Shown one piece after another: positions 6,760 to 17,800 of a stretch of DNA of 32,886 nucleotides; the first letter of the stretch is position 1; each line of letters begins with the position of its first letter. Source of the stretch: Bacteriovoracaceae bacterium (GTDB lineage Bacteria > Bdellovibrionota > Bacteriovoracia > Bacteriovoracales > Bacteriovoracaceae). Under the pieces are notes generated by a model, which was given only the letters and a program-made list of their open reading frames with translations, made no database searches and was not told the DNA's origin. The stretch lies in assembly GCA_020631435.1 (NCBI GenBank), contig JAHDHG010000009.1:1-32886 (forward strand). The letters run 5' to 3'. The translations under genes and the position numbers were made by a program.

Positions 6760-8223
6760 TTATAAAACGTCAAATTTATACATCTTCAATGCTTTTTCTC
6801 TTTGAACTGAATGCTCTACCATGGGTTCAGGATAAGAGGCATGACCAAGAATGGGCTTGTGAAGTTCTTTAGAGGGCACATCTTTTAACTCTGGCACAAA
6901 CTTCTTAATATATTCACCTTCTAAATCAAATTTTTTACTTTGGGACCAAGGATTAAAAATTCTGAAATACGGCTGAGCATCGCACCCAGTAGAAGCGGCC
7001 CATTGCCAGCCACCATTGTTAGGAGCAAGGTCTCCATCAAGAAGTGTTTCCATGAAATACTTCTCTCCCCACTTCCAGTCAATAAGTAGATCTTTAGTAA
7101 GAAAAGAAGCAACAATCATTCTCACTCTATTATGCATCCATCCAGTTTCTTTCAACTCTCTCATTCCAGCATCCACAATAGGAAATCCTGTCATTCCATC
7201 TTTCCATTTCTGAAAATAATCATTGTTATTTTCCCATTTAAGATCAATGTATTTTTTCATAAAAGCTTCATGTTCAACTTCAGGCCACCTATAAAGTACA
7301 TGATAATAAAATTCTCTCCATATTAATTCACTGAAATAAACAGCTGTCCCCGACTTGTCTTTTTTCTCATAAAAATCTAAATCAAGATAAGCAATAATTT
7401 GCGGAACAGTGATAGATCCATTCTTTAAAAACATGGACATTTTTGAAGTTCCATTAATAGAAGGAAAATCTCTTTTATCAGAATAGGAATTAATTAATTC
7501 TTTAAACTTATCAAGTTTTTTAAGAGCAGTTCTTAATCCACCTTGTGGTATCTCAATAGTAACGTTCTTCAGGTTTTTATTGGAGTATTCAATTAATGTA
7601 TCAGAACCTAAAGAGCTATCTATTTCTTTCCAATTTAAATCAAAAATTTTCTTCTTACTATTTATTCGAGCTAAACTATTTTTTTGATCTAAGATTCTTT
7701 TTTGAATTTTATCACTCATAAAAATATCGAGCCACTTTCTGGAAAAAGGTGTAAAAACTTTATACCCTAGATCTACCTTTCCTCTAAAGAGCTCATGAGG
7801 CTCAATTAACAAATGATCTCTAAATGTATTAACTTCAATATCAAAACTTTTAAATAGCTCTGAGATTTTAGCATCTCGCTTCCTAGAAAATGGTTCGTAA
7901 TCTCTACTAACCGTTATGATAGAAGGCAGAAAATCACTTTTCTTAAGTTTCGTTAATAGATCTTTAAATGCAAGCTCAGGGCCCACATCTAGAAACAATA
8001 AATCAGAACCAAGTTCTTGCATTTCTTTTTTTAACTCTATTAAGGTATTAATAAAAAATTGAAATCGATTATGAGAAAAATCTTTTCTGGATAAAAAATC
8101 TTTATCGAAACAAAATACTCCAACCACTTTGCCATTATTAGCTTTCCAATTATGTTTTAATGCAGTATTCCCTATCACCCTTAAATCTCTTCTAAACCAA
8201 TGAATTCCAAACTTTTGAGACAT
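6760..8223 (-). CDS. phr: deoxyribodipyrimidine photo-lyase / cryptochrome-photolyase family
   Basis: IHWFRRDLRV N-terminus, WREFYYHVLYRWPEVE, and NNGGWQWAASTGCDAQPYFRIFNPWSQSKKFD FAD-binding signature; ATG at 8223 preferred. Confidence 0.96.
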   Translation of the reverse strand: MSQKFGIHWFRRDLRVIGNTALKHNWKANNGKVVGVFCFDKDFLSRKDFSHNRFQFFINTLIELKKEMQELGSDLLFLDVGPELAFKDLLTKLKKSDFLPSIITVSRDYEPFSRKRDAKISELFKSFDIEVNTFRDHLLIEPHELFRGKVDLGYKVFTPFSRKWLDIFMSDKIQKRILDQKNSLARINSKKKIFDLNWKEIDSSLGSDTLIEYSNKNLKNVTIEIPQGGLRTALKKLDKFKELINSYSDKRDFPSINGTSKMSMFLKNGSITVPQIIAYLDLDFYEKKDKSGTAVYFSELIWREFYYHVLYRWPEVEHEAFMKKYIDLKWENNNDYFQKWKDGMTGFPIVDAGMRELKETGWMHNRVRMIVASFLTKDLLIDWKWGEKYFMETLLDGDLAPNNGGWQWAASTGCDAQPYFRIFNPWSQSKKFDLEGEYIKKFVPELKDVPSKELHKPILGHASYPEPMVEHSVQREKALKMYKFDVL

Positions 8224-8311
8224 ATTTAGTATTTCCTTACTTAAAGTTGATTTTAGGGCCAAAATTTCAGATTATTAACTCAGTTATAAGACTATAAATC
8301 AAGGAATGTTT

Positions 8312-9892
8312 ATGAAATTGTTAACTCTATTTTTTATCTCATCATTATCTTTTTCCGCAGTTTGGAATGCTACAAATACATGGAATCAAAGTTGGGAAAG
8401 TAAATATAAAGAATGGATGAGATCTAGTTTAGATTCTAGAATTTTCACTAAAGGAAAATATAAAGGGATTAAAACAGACTGTGCAGATGCAGTCTATTCT
8501 ACTAGAGCAATTTTTTCTTTTGAAAACTCACTACCTTTTGTCATTACAAACACTTTGGGAGGGAGTTATAAAACCCTGTCAAACAAAACACGATCGTTTG
8601 ATCATATCTCTGATCCCACAAAAAGATTTATGGCATTTATTAATAACCTAGGGAATATTGTTAGCACTATCAGTTTAGCTCATTACGATACATTTCCTGT
8701 AAAGATAGATGCTATTGCTCCAGGTGATACTTATGTAACAGTAAATCCAAATAACTCAAGACACGCTTATATGGTTAAAGAAATTTTGGAAACAGGTTTC
8801 TTTCATATGATGTACTCAAATGTTCCTAGAGGAGTAAGAGAATTAACTGAAAGATTTGGATACCCGGTTCCATTATTTAAGAAAGCTCCTTTTGGATTTA
8901 AAAGGTTTAAATGGCCTAAGTATATGGCAAATTCAAATCTAGAGATCCCTTCATCACTTGGTTTTGGAAATGATCAATATATTATGAGAGATCGTTACCC
9001 AAATGAACCTAGATTCTTTGAAGCTTTAACAGAAAGATTAAGAGAAAAATCAGAAACAATAAAAGAAGAAATTGATAGAGTTTTAAAAAATGCCAAAATC
9101 CAACTTAAATTCAGAGCTAAAGTTGTTAAAGAAGCAATTGAATATAAAAAAGAAATTGGTGGAAGATGTATGAATTACTCTGAGTATGATTCTTATTCTA
9201 CTCCTTCAAGAGATGGAAGAATTATCAATGAAATTAGTACCCTTAAAACTTCTTGGAGAAAAGCAAAGGAAGATGGGATTACATTTACGATAGATGATAA
9301 GTATAGATTAGCAATGGATTACCTAATAGGTGATGATAGAACTGAAGAAGCAGGAAAAGAGTTAGCATCTTTATTAAAGATAAAGTTTAGACGAGGAATT
9401 TTTAAGAGACCAAGAAAAACTAACATTAAGGATTTTTACTTTGGTGTATTAAGTGGAAAGGTTTCATCTAATCCAAATGACTCACTATTGAGAAGATGGG
9501 GGTTTGAGGATAACTCTCCAAGGCAAAACTGCTCAGAGTTCAAAGTTAGAAATTTAGAAATAGCATCGGATTTTCCTAGCAATACAATTAAACTCGAAGA
9601 GATCATTAAAATTTCTACTCCTTTAAATATCACTTACCTTCTTAAGAAAACTGTGACGCCCAAAGGAACTCCAGAGAATATTCTGTTTAAATTAGATAAC
9701 TATGGTTTTCCAATAGAACTATCACTCACTAATAGAATGAAATTTAGTGCTACTACTGCAGATTTTGAAAAAATGTTAAATGGAGTGAAGACTTCTACAG
9801 TCATTAGAAATCAACTTGATATAAATGGGGAGTATTTTTATCAAGAGATTGAAAATGGTACTGAAAAGTTAAGAATTCCATATAAAAAGTAA
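8312..9892 (+). CDS. secreted protein of unknown function, possible Cys/His hydrolase
   Basis: MKLLTLFFISSLSFSAVW signal peptide with AAGGA upstream; KTDCADAVYSTRAIF and NSRHAYMV motifs resemble Cys and His segments of NlpC/P60/papain-like folds (weak). Confidence 0.65.
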   Translation: MKLLTLFFISSLSFSAVWNATNTWNQSWESKYKEWMRSSLDSRIFTKGKYKGIKTDCADAVYSTRAIFSFENSLPFVITNTLGGSYKTLSNKTRSFDHISDPTKRFMAFINNLGNIVSTISLAHYDTFPVKIDAIAPGDTYVTVNPNNSRHAYMVKEILETGFFHMMYSNVPRGVRELTERFGYPVPLFKKAPFGFKRFKWPKYMANSNLEIPSSLGFGNDQYIMRDRYPNEPRFFEALTERLREKSETIKEEIDRVLKNAKIQLKFRAKVVKEAIEYKKEIGGRCMNYSEYDSYSTPSRDGRIINEISTLKTSWRKAKEDGITFTIDDKYRLAMDYLIGDDRTEEAGKELASLLKIKFRRGIFKRPRKTNIKDFYFGVLSGKVSSNPNDSLLRRWGFEDNSPRQNCSEFKVRNLEIASDFPSNTIKLEEIIKISTPLNITYLLKKTVTPKGTPENILFKLDNYGFPIELSLTNRMKFSATTADFEKMLNGVKTSTVIRNQLDINGEYFYQEIENGTEKLRIPYKK

Positions 9893-9947
9893 TCAAATTT
9901 GATAATCAACTAACTCCTTAATAGTATTGACTTTTAGGGAGTAAATA

Positions 9948-11195
9948 ATGAGTTCATCTAACAATAAAGAAGCAGTATTTATATTAGGTTCAATTATCTT
10001 AGGTCTAATTTTTGGACTAGTTCTCTACTTTACCAATAATCAACAAATTGCTGAATACATAAAACCTGTAGGAGATATCTTTTTAAAACTTCTTAAAATG
10101 ATTATTGTTCCTCTCGTTCTGAGTTCAATTTTCATGGCAATAATTAATCTAGGATCTCCTGAAGAAATTGGCTCTTTAGGCATAAGAGCAATTAGTTATT
10201 ATTTCGTCACTACTGCTATCGCAGTATTTATCGGACTTATCATGGTGAATTTGATTCAACCAGGAGTTGGTGTGGAAATTGAGTCTATAAAATCTACTTT
10301 AACAGATGCTCAAACTAATAAATTTCAAACAAGTGCTGAGAAAGGTCTAGTCAATACAGTGATATCTGTCATTACAGATGCAATCCCTACTAATCCTTTC
10401 AAGGCCATGGCAGACATGAAGATACTTCAGATCATTGCATTTTCAATATTTCTAGGAATTATTTCATTAATGAATAGAAAAATTGCTCAACCACTTATTG
10501 ACCTCATGGGTTCAATTGAAAAATTATCCATGATCATGATTGATTGGGTGATGAAAATTGCTCCTTTTGGCGTATTTGCTTTAATGGTTCATGTTATTGC
10601 AAGCTCTGGATTAGGTGCAATAGTTGGTTTATCAAAATACATAATAACAGTTTTATTAGGATTATTAATTCATGGAATAATATTGCTAATCATTGGATCT
10701 ATAAGACATAAAAAATCACCATTATTTATTTTTAAGTCTTGCCTTCCTCCTATCTTAACAGCATTTTCTACTTCATCATCAGCTTCAACTCTTCCTGTGA
10801 CGATGAATACAGTGGAAGAAACTTTAGGGGTGAGCAAAAAAACTTCTCAATTTGTATTACCCTTAGGTGCTACAATTAATATGGATGGAACAGCTCTTTA
10901 TGAATCTGTAGCTGTCATCTTTATAGGCCAAGCTTACGGCTTAGATTTATCTATCGTTAATCAAGTCATTATTTTTATTACTGCATCATTAGCTGCTGTT
11001 GGAGCCGCCGCAATCCCAGGAGCAGGATTGGTTACTATGAGTATTGTTCTTAGTGCTGTTGGTTATCCTCTAGAAGGAATAGCATTAATTCTTGCAGTCG
11101 ATAGAATTTTAGATATGTTCAGAACTGCTGTTAATGTCTTCGGAGACTGTATAGGAACCGTAGTTGTCGATTCCTTTCTAAAGAAATCTACTTAA
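9948..11195 (+). CDS. dicarboxylate/amino acid:cation symporter (DAACS/GltP-like)
   Basis: FLKLLKMIIVPLVLSSI, STSSSASTLPVTM, PLGATINMDGTALYE, AVDRILDMFRTAVNVFGD signatures. Confidence 0.95.
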   Translation: MSSSNNKEAVFILGSIILGLIFGLVLYFTNNQQIAEYIKPVGDIFLKLLKMIIVPLVLSSIFMAIINLGSPEEIGSLGIRAISYYFVTTAIAVFIGLIMVNLIQPGVGVEIESIKSTLTDAQTNKFQTSAEKGLVNTVISVITDAIPTNPFKAMADMKILQIIAFSIFLGIISLMNRKIAQPLIDLMGSIEKLSMIMIDWVMKIAPFGVFALMVHVIASSGLGAIVGLSKYIITVLLGLLIHGIILLIIGSIRHKKSPLFIFKSCLPPILTAFSTSSSASTLPVTMNTVEETLGVSKKTSQFVLPLGATINMDGTALYESVAVIFIGQAYGLDLSIVNQVIIFITASLAAVGAAAIPGAGLVTMSIVLSAVGYPLEGIALILAVDRILDMFRTAVNVFGDCIGTVVVDSFLKKST

Positions 11196-12197
11196 TATTT
11201 TCTTTGAAACAGAAGTAATCGAGTAATTCTCAATATTTGTTTTTGAAATCCAAATAGCTGAGTCTTGATCAAAACTAATTTTTTGATCTTTTATAATATG
11301 ATTTTTGATTTTATATTTTGTAATAGTAGAACTCACAAAAGGTAACCCAGTAAATTCAATCCCAGATATCCTTGGAAATTGATTGATTGTTGAATTATTA
11401 AAAACAAAACTAGGTAGCTCTAACTGGCCCTCAAGCCATTTACCTTTAGGTCTTGTAAAAAAAAGGATTTTGTCATTTTTAACATTTAAAACTCTCAAAA
11501 CATCTAAGTTAATTTTCTTAACTTTCTTTTTCTTTTCTATTATCGGTATTAAGAGTTGATTATTGTTTTCAAATGAGACGCACTCTTTTCTTAAAGGGCA
11601 TAATAAACAATCTGTTTTTCTTGCCTGACAATAAACTCTTCCAAGATCCATAATGGACTCATTTAAGGCCCTAAAAGATATATTTTTTAAATTTAATATT
11701 TTTTTATCATTAAATTTTTCATAAAGAATTTTTTTGCAATTCTCTTTAGTGTTATTGATCCCAAAAAACCTAGCTAAAACCCTTATTAAATTTGAATCAA
11801 GAGACAGCTCTTTCTTTTCCATTCCAATAGAAAGTAATGCATTCGCTGTATATTCACCTATTCCTTTAATTGAGATAAGCTCATCAAACTTCTCTGGAAA
11901 ATACTCTAAGTCACAAATTACTTTTGAAGCTCCATGAAGTCTTCTGGCCCTAGAGTAATAACCCAGTCCTTCCCAAGACTTAAGAACTTCTTTTTCTGAA
12001 GCTTCCGCAAGAGTTGAAATATCAGGAAACTTTTTAATAAATTTTTCAAACCTTGGAATCACTGTACTTACTGTAGTTTGCTGGAGCATTATTTCTGACA
12101 CAAGAGTATGATATAAGGACCTTTTTTCTCTCCAAGGTAAATGAGAGTGATTTCTCTTAGACCAATTAATTAAATTTAGCCAAATTGAATTATTCAT
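11178..12197 (-). CDS. mutY: A/G-specific adenine glycosylase
   Basis: LPWREKRSLYHTLVSEIMLQQTTVSTVIPRF; GIGEYTANALLS helix-hairpin-helix; 4Fe-4S cysteines CQARKTDCLLCPLRKEC. Confidence 0.96.
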   Translation of the reverse strand: MNNSIWLNLINWSKRNHSHLPWREKRSLYHTLVSEIMLQQTTVSTVIPRFEKFIKKFPDISTLAEASEKEVLKSWEGLGYYSRARRLHGASKVICDLEYFPEKFDELISIKGIGEYTANALLSIGMEKKELSLDSNLIRVLARFFGINNTKENCKKILYEKFNDKKILNLKNISFRALNESIMDLGRVYCQARKTDCLLCPLRKECVSFENNNQLLIPIIEKKKKVKKINLDVLRVLNVKNDKILFFTRPKGKWLEGQLELPSFVFNNSTINQFPRISGIEFTGLPFVSSTITKYKIKNHIIKDQKISFDQDSAIWISKTNIENYSITSVSKKILSRFL

Positions 12198-12303
12198 TGC
12201 TTGATTTGTCTCTTACCTCAATGAAAGAAAATATAAGCCCTAGCTTTTTAGTCAGATTTTATCAACTTTGTTAGGCTAAATCATTCATTAAAAAGGAGAA
12301 TAT

Positions 12304-12870
12304 ATGAAAAAGTTAATCGCTTTTATGTTGATATCATTATCATCTTTTGCTTTGGTGCAAAATCACGGATCAATCATCGTTAACAAGAAGACAGGTTCAG
12401 CTTTATATATGGAATGCGCTATGATGCAAATGGGATCAGATCAGTGCGATATGTATAAGGCAGTAATTGTTACTGATGATAAAATTGAACAAGTTAACCC
12501 AAGTCTTTATAAAGCAATATTAAACTCTGGAAGTGACTACTATATTAATGGCAAAAGCATTAACTATAATGAGTACGGAAACACATACAGAAATGTAGCC
12601 AAAAATTTTGACAAAATTGAGAACAAGCAAAAAAAACCAATCTATAAAACATTGATCAGCATTCCATTAACAATTGCTGAAATTGCTGTTTTAATCGGTG
12701 AAACAGCAGTAGATGGATCAATCAACGGATATAAGAAATCTAAGGACTTAGTACTTGATGCAAAGTACAAAGGAATTTTAACAAAGCTTTTTGATGGAAA
12801 AAAAGAAGAACTTCATAAAGTTTCAAATAAAAGATTTAAGAATATAATCAAGTTTATTTCTGACATTTAA
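12304..12870 (+). CDS. secreted protein of unknown function
   Basis: signal peptide MKKLIAFMLISLSSFALVQ; AAAAGGAGAA Shine-Dalgarno. Confidence 0.65.
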   Translation: MKKLIAFMLISLSSFALVQNHGSIIVNKKTGSALYMECAMMQMGSDQCDMYKAVIVTDDKIEQVNPSLYKAILNSGSDYYINGKSINYNEYGNTYRNVAKNFDKIENKQKKPIYKTLISIPLTIAEIAVLIGETAVDGSINGYKKSKDLVLDAKYKGILTKLFDGKKEELHKVSNKRFKNIIKFISDI

Positions 12871-12881
12871 TAACATCTAAG

Positions 12882-12912
12882 GCAGAGGTTCGTAATTGAA
12901 CTTCTGCTTTTT
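12882..12912 (+). terminator. rho-independent terminator downstream of 12304-12870
   Basis: GCAGAGGTTC GTAATT GAACTTCTGC TTTTT, 10-bp stem with one G·T. Confidence 0.9.
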
Positions 12913-13001
12913 CAATAACTTATCTCCTCTCTTGCTACTAAAATCTAAATAATCTACACACTATATCTCCAAATAGATTAATTATTGTAAAATCAGCCAA
13001 A

Positions 13002-14255
13002 ATGATAAGTAGAGCATTCTTCCTATTTTTTATAATGGCATATTCTTACGGTGTTGAGGTTAACTTAAAAGATCCAAATAAATCTATGTCTAAAGTTAAG
13101 AGACAAGATCAAATTTGGGGTACTTGTTATGCTTATGCTGCAGCAATGGCATTAGAAGCTCATCAAAGAACCATAAATCACGCTTGGGATTACCAAATAG
13201 ACCCATTGTACTTAGCAACAAAATACGCTCTAGAGCATAAAGAAAAATCTTCACTTTTTAATAACAAGCAAGAAGACGGAAATAGGAATTTTGTTTTAGA
13301 AGCAGGTGATATGTCTCTTGTTTCATCTCAGGCATCAAATAAAGAAGTTTGTATTTTAAACTCTAAGAAAAAGACTTTGCTTGAAAGGTTATTAAAGAAT
13401 AAAGAACTTAAAAAAATTAATGAAGTTATACCTCGATTATTATCTTTTTTGCATAAACAATATCTAAAGTTAAATTATAAATTTAATGATGAATACTTAG
13501 ATAAGCTTTATCCCTTAGAACTTGAAAAGAACTCGGTAATGCCTCAATCTTCTACAAAAGTCTTTATTCCTTTAATAAATAAAGCTAACGAAGAGAAATC
13601 TTATGACGAAAAAGTAAATGAATTTAAAACTGCCTTCAGCGAAGAATTCTATAATGAGCTAAGTATGACCTTAAAGATTTCTTTACCAGAAAAAGTGCGA
13701 AAAAATATTTTTGAAGATATCATTTCTTTTTATCTTTCGCTTGATTATTCAGCGATAGAAGCAAGAAGATTGAAAGATTTATTATCTCCGTTAGATTTCT
13801 CTTTTCAATTACAAAAATTTATTTGTGAAACAAAAAAAATTACTAGTATTGAAACCTACAGCTTGCTTGAATCAAATAAAGCAAAATATGACGATAAGCT
13901 TGATATTCTCATCGATTATTTCAAAGATACAACAAAGACCCAACCTATAATGGCATCTATATGTGTAGATGGATTAGTTAACGGAAGCAAGCAAGTAGGA
14001 AATAAACTAAATGTAATAAAAAGGTATAATGATAAAAATAAAGAAATTGATAAATGTGGTAGACACGCAGTTTTAATAATTGGTGTAGAAAAATTTAGAG
14101 GCGGATATAAATTCCTAATAAGAGATAACTATCCATGTACTATTAGTAATTTTAAATACTCTAGCTGTGATAATGATCAAGATTCATGGGTCCCAGCATC
14201 TTATCTGCTAAATAATCTTTATAATGCAAATATAATTAAATCTCTTGGGTATTAG
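13002..14255 (+). CDS. secreted papain-like cysteine protease (C1-type fold)
   Basis: signal peptide; QIWGTCYAYAAAMALEA active-site Cys motif; GRHAVLIIGVEKFRGGYKFLIRDNYP catalytic His/Asn region. Confidence 0.75.
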   Translation: MISRAFFLFFIMAYSYGVEVNLKDPNKSMSKVKRQDQIWGTCYAYAAAMALEAHQRTINHAWDYQIDPLYLATKYALEHKEKSSLFNNKQEDGNRNFVLEAGDMSLVSSQASNKEVCILNSKKKTLLERLLKNKELKKINEVIPRLLSFLHKQYLKLNYKFNDEYLDKLYPLELEKNSVMPQSSTKVFIPLINKANEEKSYDEKVNEFKTAFSEEFYNELSMTLKISLPEKVRKNIFEDIISFYLSLDYSAIEARRLKDLLSPLDFSFQLQKFICETKKITSIETYSLLESNKAKYDDKLDILIDYFKDTTKTQPIMASICVDGLVNGSKQVGNKLNVIKRYNDKNKEIDKCGRHAVLIIGVEKFRGGYKFLIRDNYPCTISNFKYSSCDNDQDSWVPASYLLNNLYNANIIKSLGY

Positions 14256-14826
14256 GCGGAATCTTAAAAACAAAATATTTTTCATTAAAACTCACACTTC
14301 CATCATAAGAATCTAGTGTAATATCAACTAATTTTTGATCAGTATAAGTGATTGACATTTTTCTTACGGACCCTACGTGAAGCTTATTTGAAGAAGGATC
14401 AAAATTTAAAACTACAGATTTAATATTGTAATCTTTCTTTCCAGAAGCACTAAAATCTAAAAAATAACTATGTTCGTTTGACTTGTTAACTTTGTAAATC
14501 GAATTGCTTTTTAATCCATTTTTTAATGCATCAAAGATTTTGAAAATAGATTTATTACTAGATTGTGAAATTGAAACTTTACCTGATTCTGTTGCGATAA
14601 ATGGTTTAGAGTAAGTCCAAGTTGTTTTTTTATTTGCAACAAACTCAGTGTACTTTTTTTTAAATCTAACATGACTAGGATACATATAATCTAGTTGTCC
14701 AGACTCAAACTTTGCTTTTGAGTTTCCGAGCTTTGAAGCTTTCTCAGTCATGGTAACTCTAAAGCTATGAGGTAAAAAATTAGACAACGCTGACAAAGAC
14801 AACGTAAATAATAAAATGCATTTCAT
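14236..14826 (-). CDS. lolA: LolA-like outer-membrane lipoprotein carrier
   Basis: signal peptide, F-x-F/M periodic beta pattern with KAKFESGQLDYMYPSHVRFKKK; immediately downstream of smc. Confidence 0.65.
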   Translation of the reverse strand: MKCILLFTLSLSALSNFLPHSFRVTMTEKASKLGNSKAKFESGQLDYMYPSHVRFKKKYTEFVANKKTTWTYSKPFIATESGKVSISQSSNKSIFKIFDALKNGLKSNSIYKVNKSNEHSYFLDFSASGKKDYNIKSVVLNFDPSSNKLHVGSVRKMSITYTDQKLVDITLDSYDGSVSFNEKYFVFKIPPNTQEI

Positions 14827-14837
14827 CCTAAACTCCC

Positions 14838-17800
14838 TTATTGAAGTTGTACGGACACGGCCTTAGAAACTCCCGGTTCTTGCATCGTAATACCATAAAG
14901 CTTATCGTTGAGCTCCATAGTCTTCTTATTATGCGTAATGAGGATAAACTGTGATTCAGAGCTCATTTCCCTTAGAAGTTGGTTAAACCTTCCGACATTA
15001 GCATCATCTAACGGAGCATCAACCTCGTCAAGAAGGCAAAAAGGTGACGGTTTTACTAAGAATATAGAGAAAATTAAAGCAACTGCAGTTAAGGCCTTTT
15101 CACCACCAGACATTAGGTTTATGTTCTGCATTTTCTTTCCTGGAGGAGAAGCAATAATTTCCACACCGAAGTCTTCTTCGACTAAACTTCCATGCATTTG
15201 AAGTTTAGCACTTCCTCCACCAAAGATAATCGGAAAGACTTGTTCAAACTTACCATTAACTTCATCAAAGGCAATTTTGAATCTCTCTTTTGATTTATGA
15301 TCAATATGCTCAATTGCTCTCATTAAATCATCAATTGATTTTCTGAGCTCTTCTTCTTGGTCTTTTAAGAAGTCATATCTTTTCTTCTTTTCATCATAAT
15401 CGCTTACAGCTTCCCAATTTACATGACCAAGTCTATTTAATTGAGACTTATAATTTTTCAATCTGTCTTTAACTTCTGAAACTTGACCAGGGAATTTCTT
15501 ATTAAATTCATATTTCTCAGGCTGCATTCTCTTGGCACCATCAATGGTCTCCACATAAAACATATTATTAATATCTTTAAGTACCTCTAAGGATTCAATC
15601 TCAAGATACTCAGTAATTACTTTCCTTAAATCTACTTTAAACTGCTCAAAGATATCTCTAACATTTAACTCTTCATCTTCAATAGCTTTTTCTAATTTTA
15701 AATTTTTCTCTAAAATCAACTTATCTGATTTAGAAACTGCCTGGTTGAGTTTTTGGATTTCTTTTTCACTTTTTTCTAACCCATTTGAAAGAATATTCAG
15801 CTCTTCTTTTAATTTAGAAAGGGCAGTTTCTTTAATTCCAAGACTTCCGGAAAGTTCAGAAATTCTATCAGAATACTCTGATTCTTTTTCATTAATCTCT
15901 TTAACAGCTGCTTCATTTTCACTGATACTATTCTCTAGAGTTTCAATTTTTTCTTCAGCCTTAATCTTTTGATCAGACATATCTTCAATTAAACTCTTTA
16001 GTTCATCTTTTCGGGATACAGAAGCTTTTAATTCGGTTTTAATTTTGATCAACTCTTCTTGCTTTTCATGAAAAATACTTTTAGATTCTTCATATTTCTT
16101 AATGATTTCATCTTTTAGAACAGACAGGTTTTCTTTCTCAGCTGCTATTTTTTTCTTTTCATTATGACATTGATCTTCAGTCTCACTCAAAGTAAATCTC
16201 TCAGCAGAAAGTAGCTTATTCTTTTTTTCTAAAGAACTTAGCCTATCTTGATTTACATTAAACTGTTTCGAGCTTGAATTTAGTTGAGCTTTTAGAGTTA
16301 ACACTTGATCTTTTTTATCTTGGGCCTTGGAAGCTATTTCTTTATGCTCTTCTTTTTTTATAGAAAGATCTGCCGAAGTCTTTGTTAGGTTCTTTTCAAG
16401 TTCTTTCATTCTATCAGAACAGCTTTCCAGCTCTTCAACTGCTTTTTTATAATCAAGATCTCTCTTAAAAAAAGAAACTTCTTCAGCTTCTTTAAACTCT
16501 GAAATAAAAACCTCTCCCACTTTACGTTGAAGAGTATAACCATTATCTGTACTTGCTAAAAATCCATCAGGACATTCAGAAGTATCTACAATGAAATAGC
16601 TTAAGAAATTTCTAACTTTTTCATCAGAACATCCAACGACCTTATCTAAAGTTTTATAATCCTCAGCTTTCGGGTTGTATTCTACCTCTTTTAAAATTTG
16701 AAGGTTTGCTTGTTGCTCATGTGCCCAATCTGAAATTTCTTCTTCATCACCATTACCCACCATAATGTTTAGATAAGGAGCTAAAAGATTATTCACAATA
16801 GTTTCATTTTCTTCAGAAACAACAATACAAGTTTTAAGCTGCTTGAAATCTGAACCTAGCTTTGATTCTAAGAATTTATCATTCGCATTATTTAAAATTT
16901 CTTTCAAAGCACCTGTTTTAGCAATTAAAGATGCTTGAACTTGTTCTTTTTCTCTTAACTCATCATCTATTTCAGAAACTTTTAGTTCTAAATTTTCAAT
17001 AGATTTAATTAACTGAAGTTTTCTATTCTCTAGCTTTTCAAACTCTTGCTCATTAACTTCAAGCTCTTTTCTATTATCAGCATCTTGATTGTTTACTTCT
17101 AAGTAGTAGGCTTCTAATTCCTGAATTTCAGAAACAATATTATCAAGCATCTGTGCTTTATTTTCTTTTAATGCTTGAGTCTTTGTGAGTTCTGTTTCAA
17201 CTCTCGAAGCTTTCTTTTCTAATTCTGTTTCTTTGCTAGAGAATTCAAGAAACTCTTTTTCATTATTTTTAAAATTCTCTTCAGCACTTTTTAATTCATC
17301 TTCTAAGAATTTAATATCATTCTGAGCATTAGAATCAGGACTCTCTATATTTGAGAGTTTTTGATCAAGTTCTTTAATCTTTTCAGATCTAGATTCAATC
17401 ACTTGATTCAACTCTTCAATTTCCAACCTTTTTTCTTCTATATAACTATTTTTTTCTTCAAAAGATTTCTTAGAAAAATTAAATTTTTCTTCTAAAGAGA
17501 CCAACTCCATTTTAGATTCATTAAATTTTTCTTGATCTTGATCAATTTTATCGATCAATTGAGTTTTCTCATTTTTCTCAGTTTCAATCTCTGCTTCTAA
17601 TGTATTTAATCTAACTTTGTTATCTTCCAAACCAGCGGATAACTCTTCTATACTCTTAGAATAATCTCTTATCTTCTCAATCAGATCTAGTTCTTTATGA
17701 CTAGAAACAGTGAGGCTAGCCTTTTTAATTTTATCTCTTAGAGATCTCGCTCTTTCCGCTTTCTCTGCTTGCCCTTCAAGAGTTTTTAATTGTTTATAAA

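Noticed and set aside
7016-7326. ORFs antisense to photolyase (65 aa, 64 aa)
   Set aside because: Shadow ORFs of a strongly recognisable coding sequence; no RBS or family signal.
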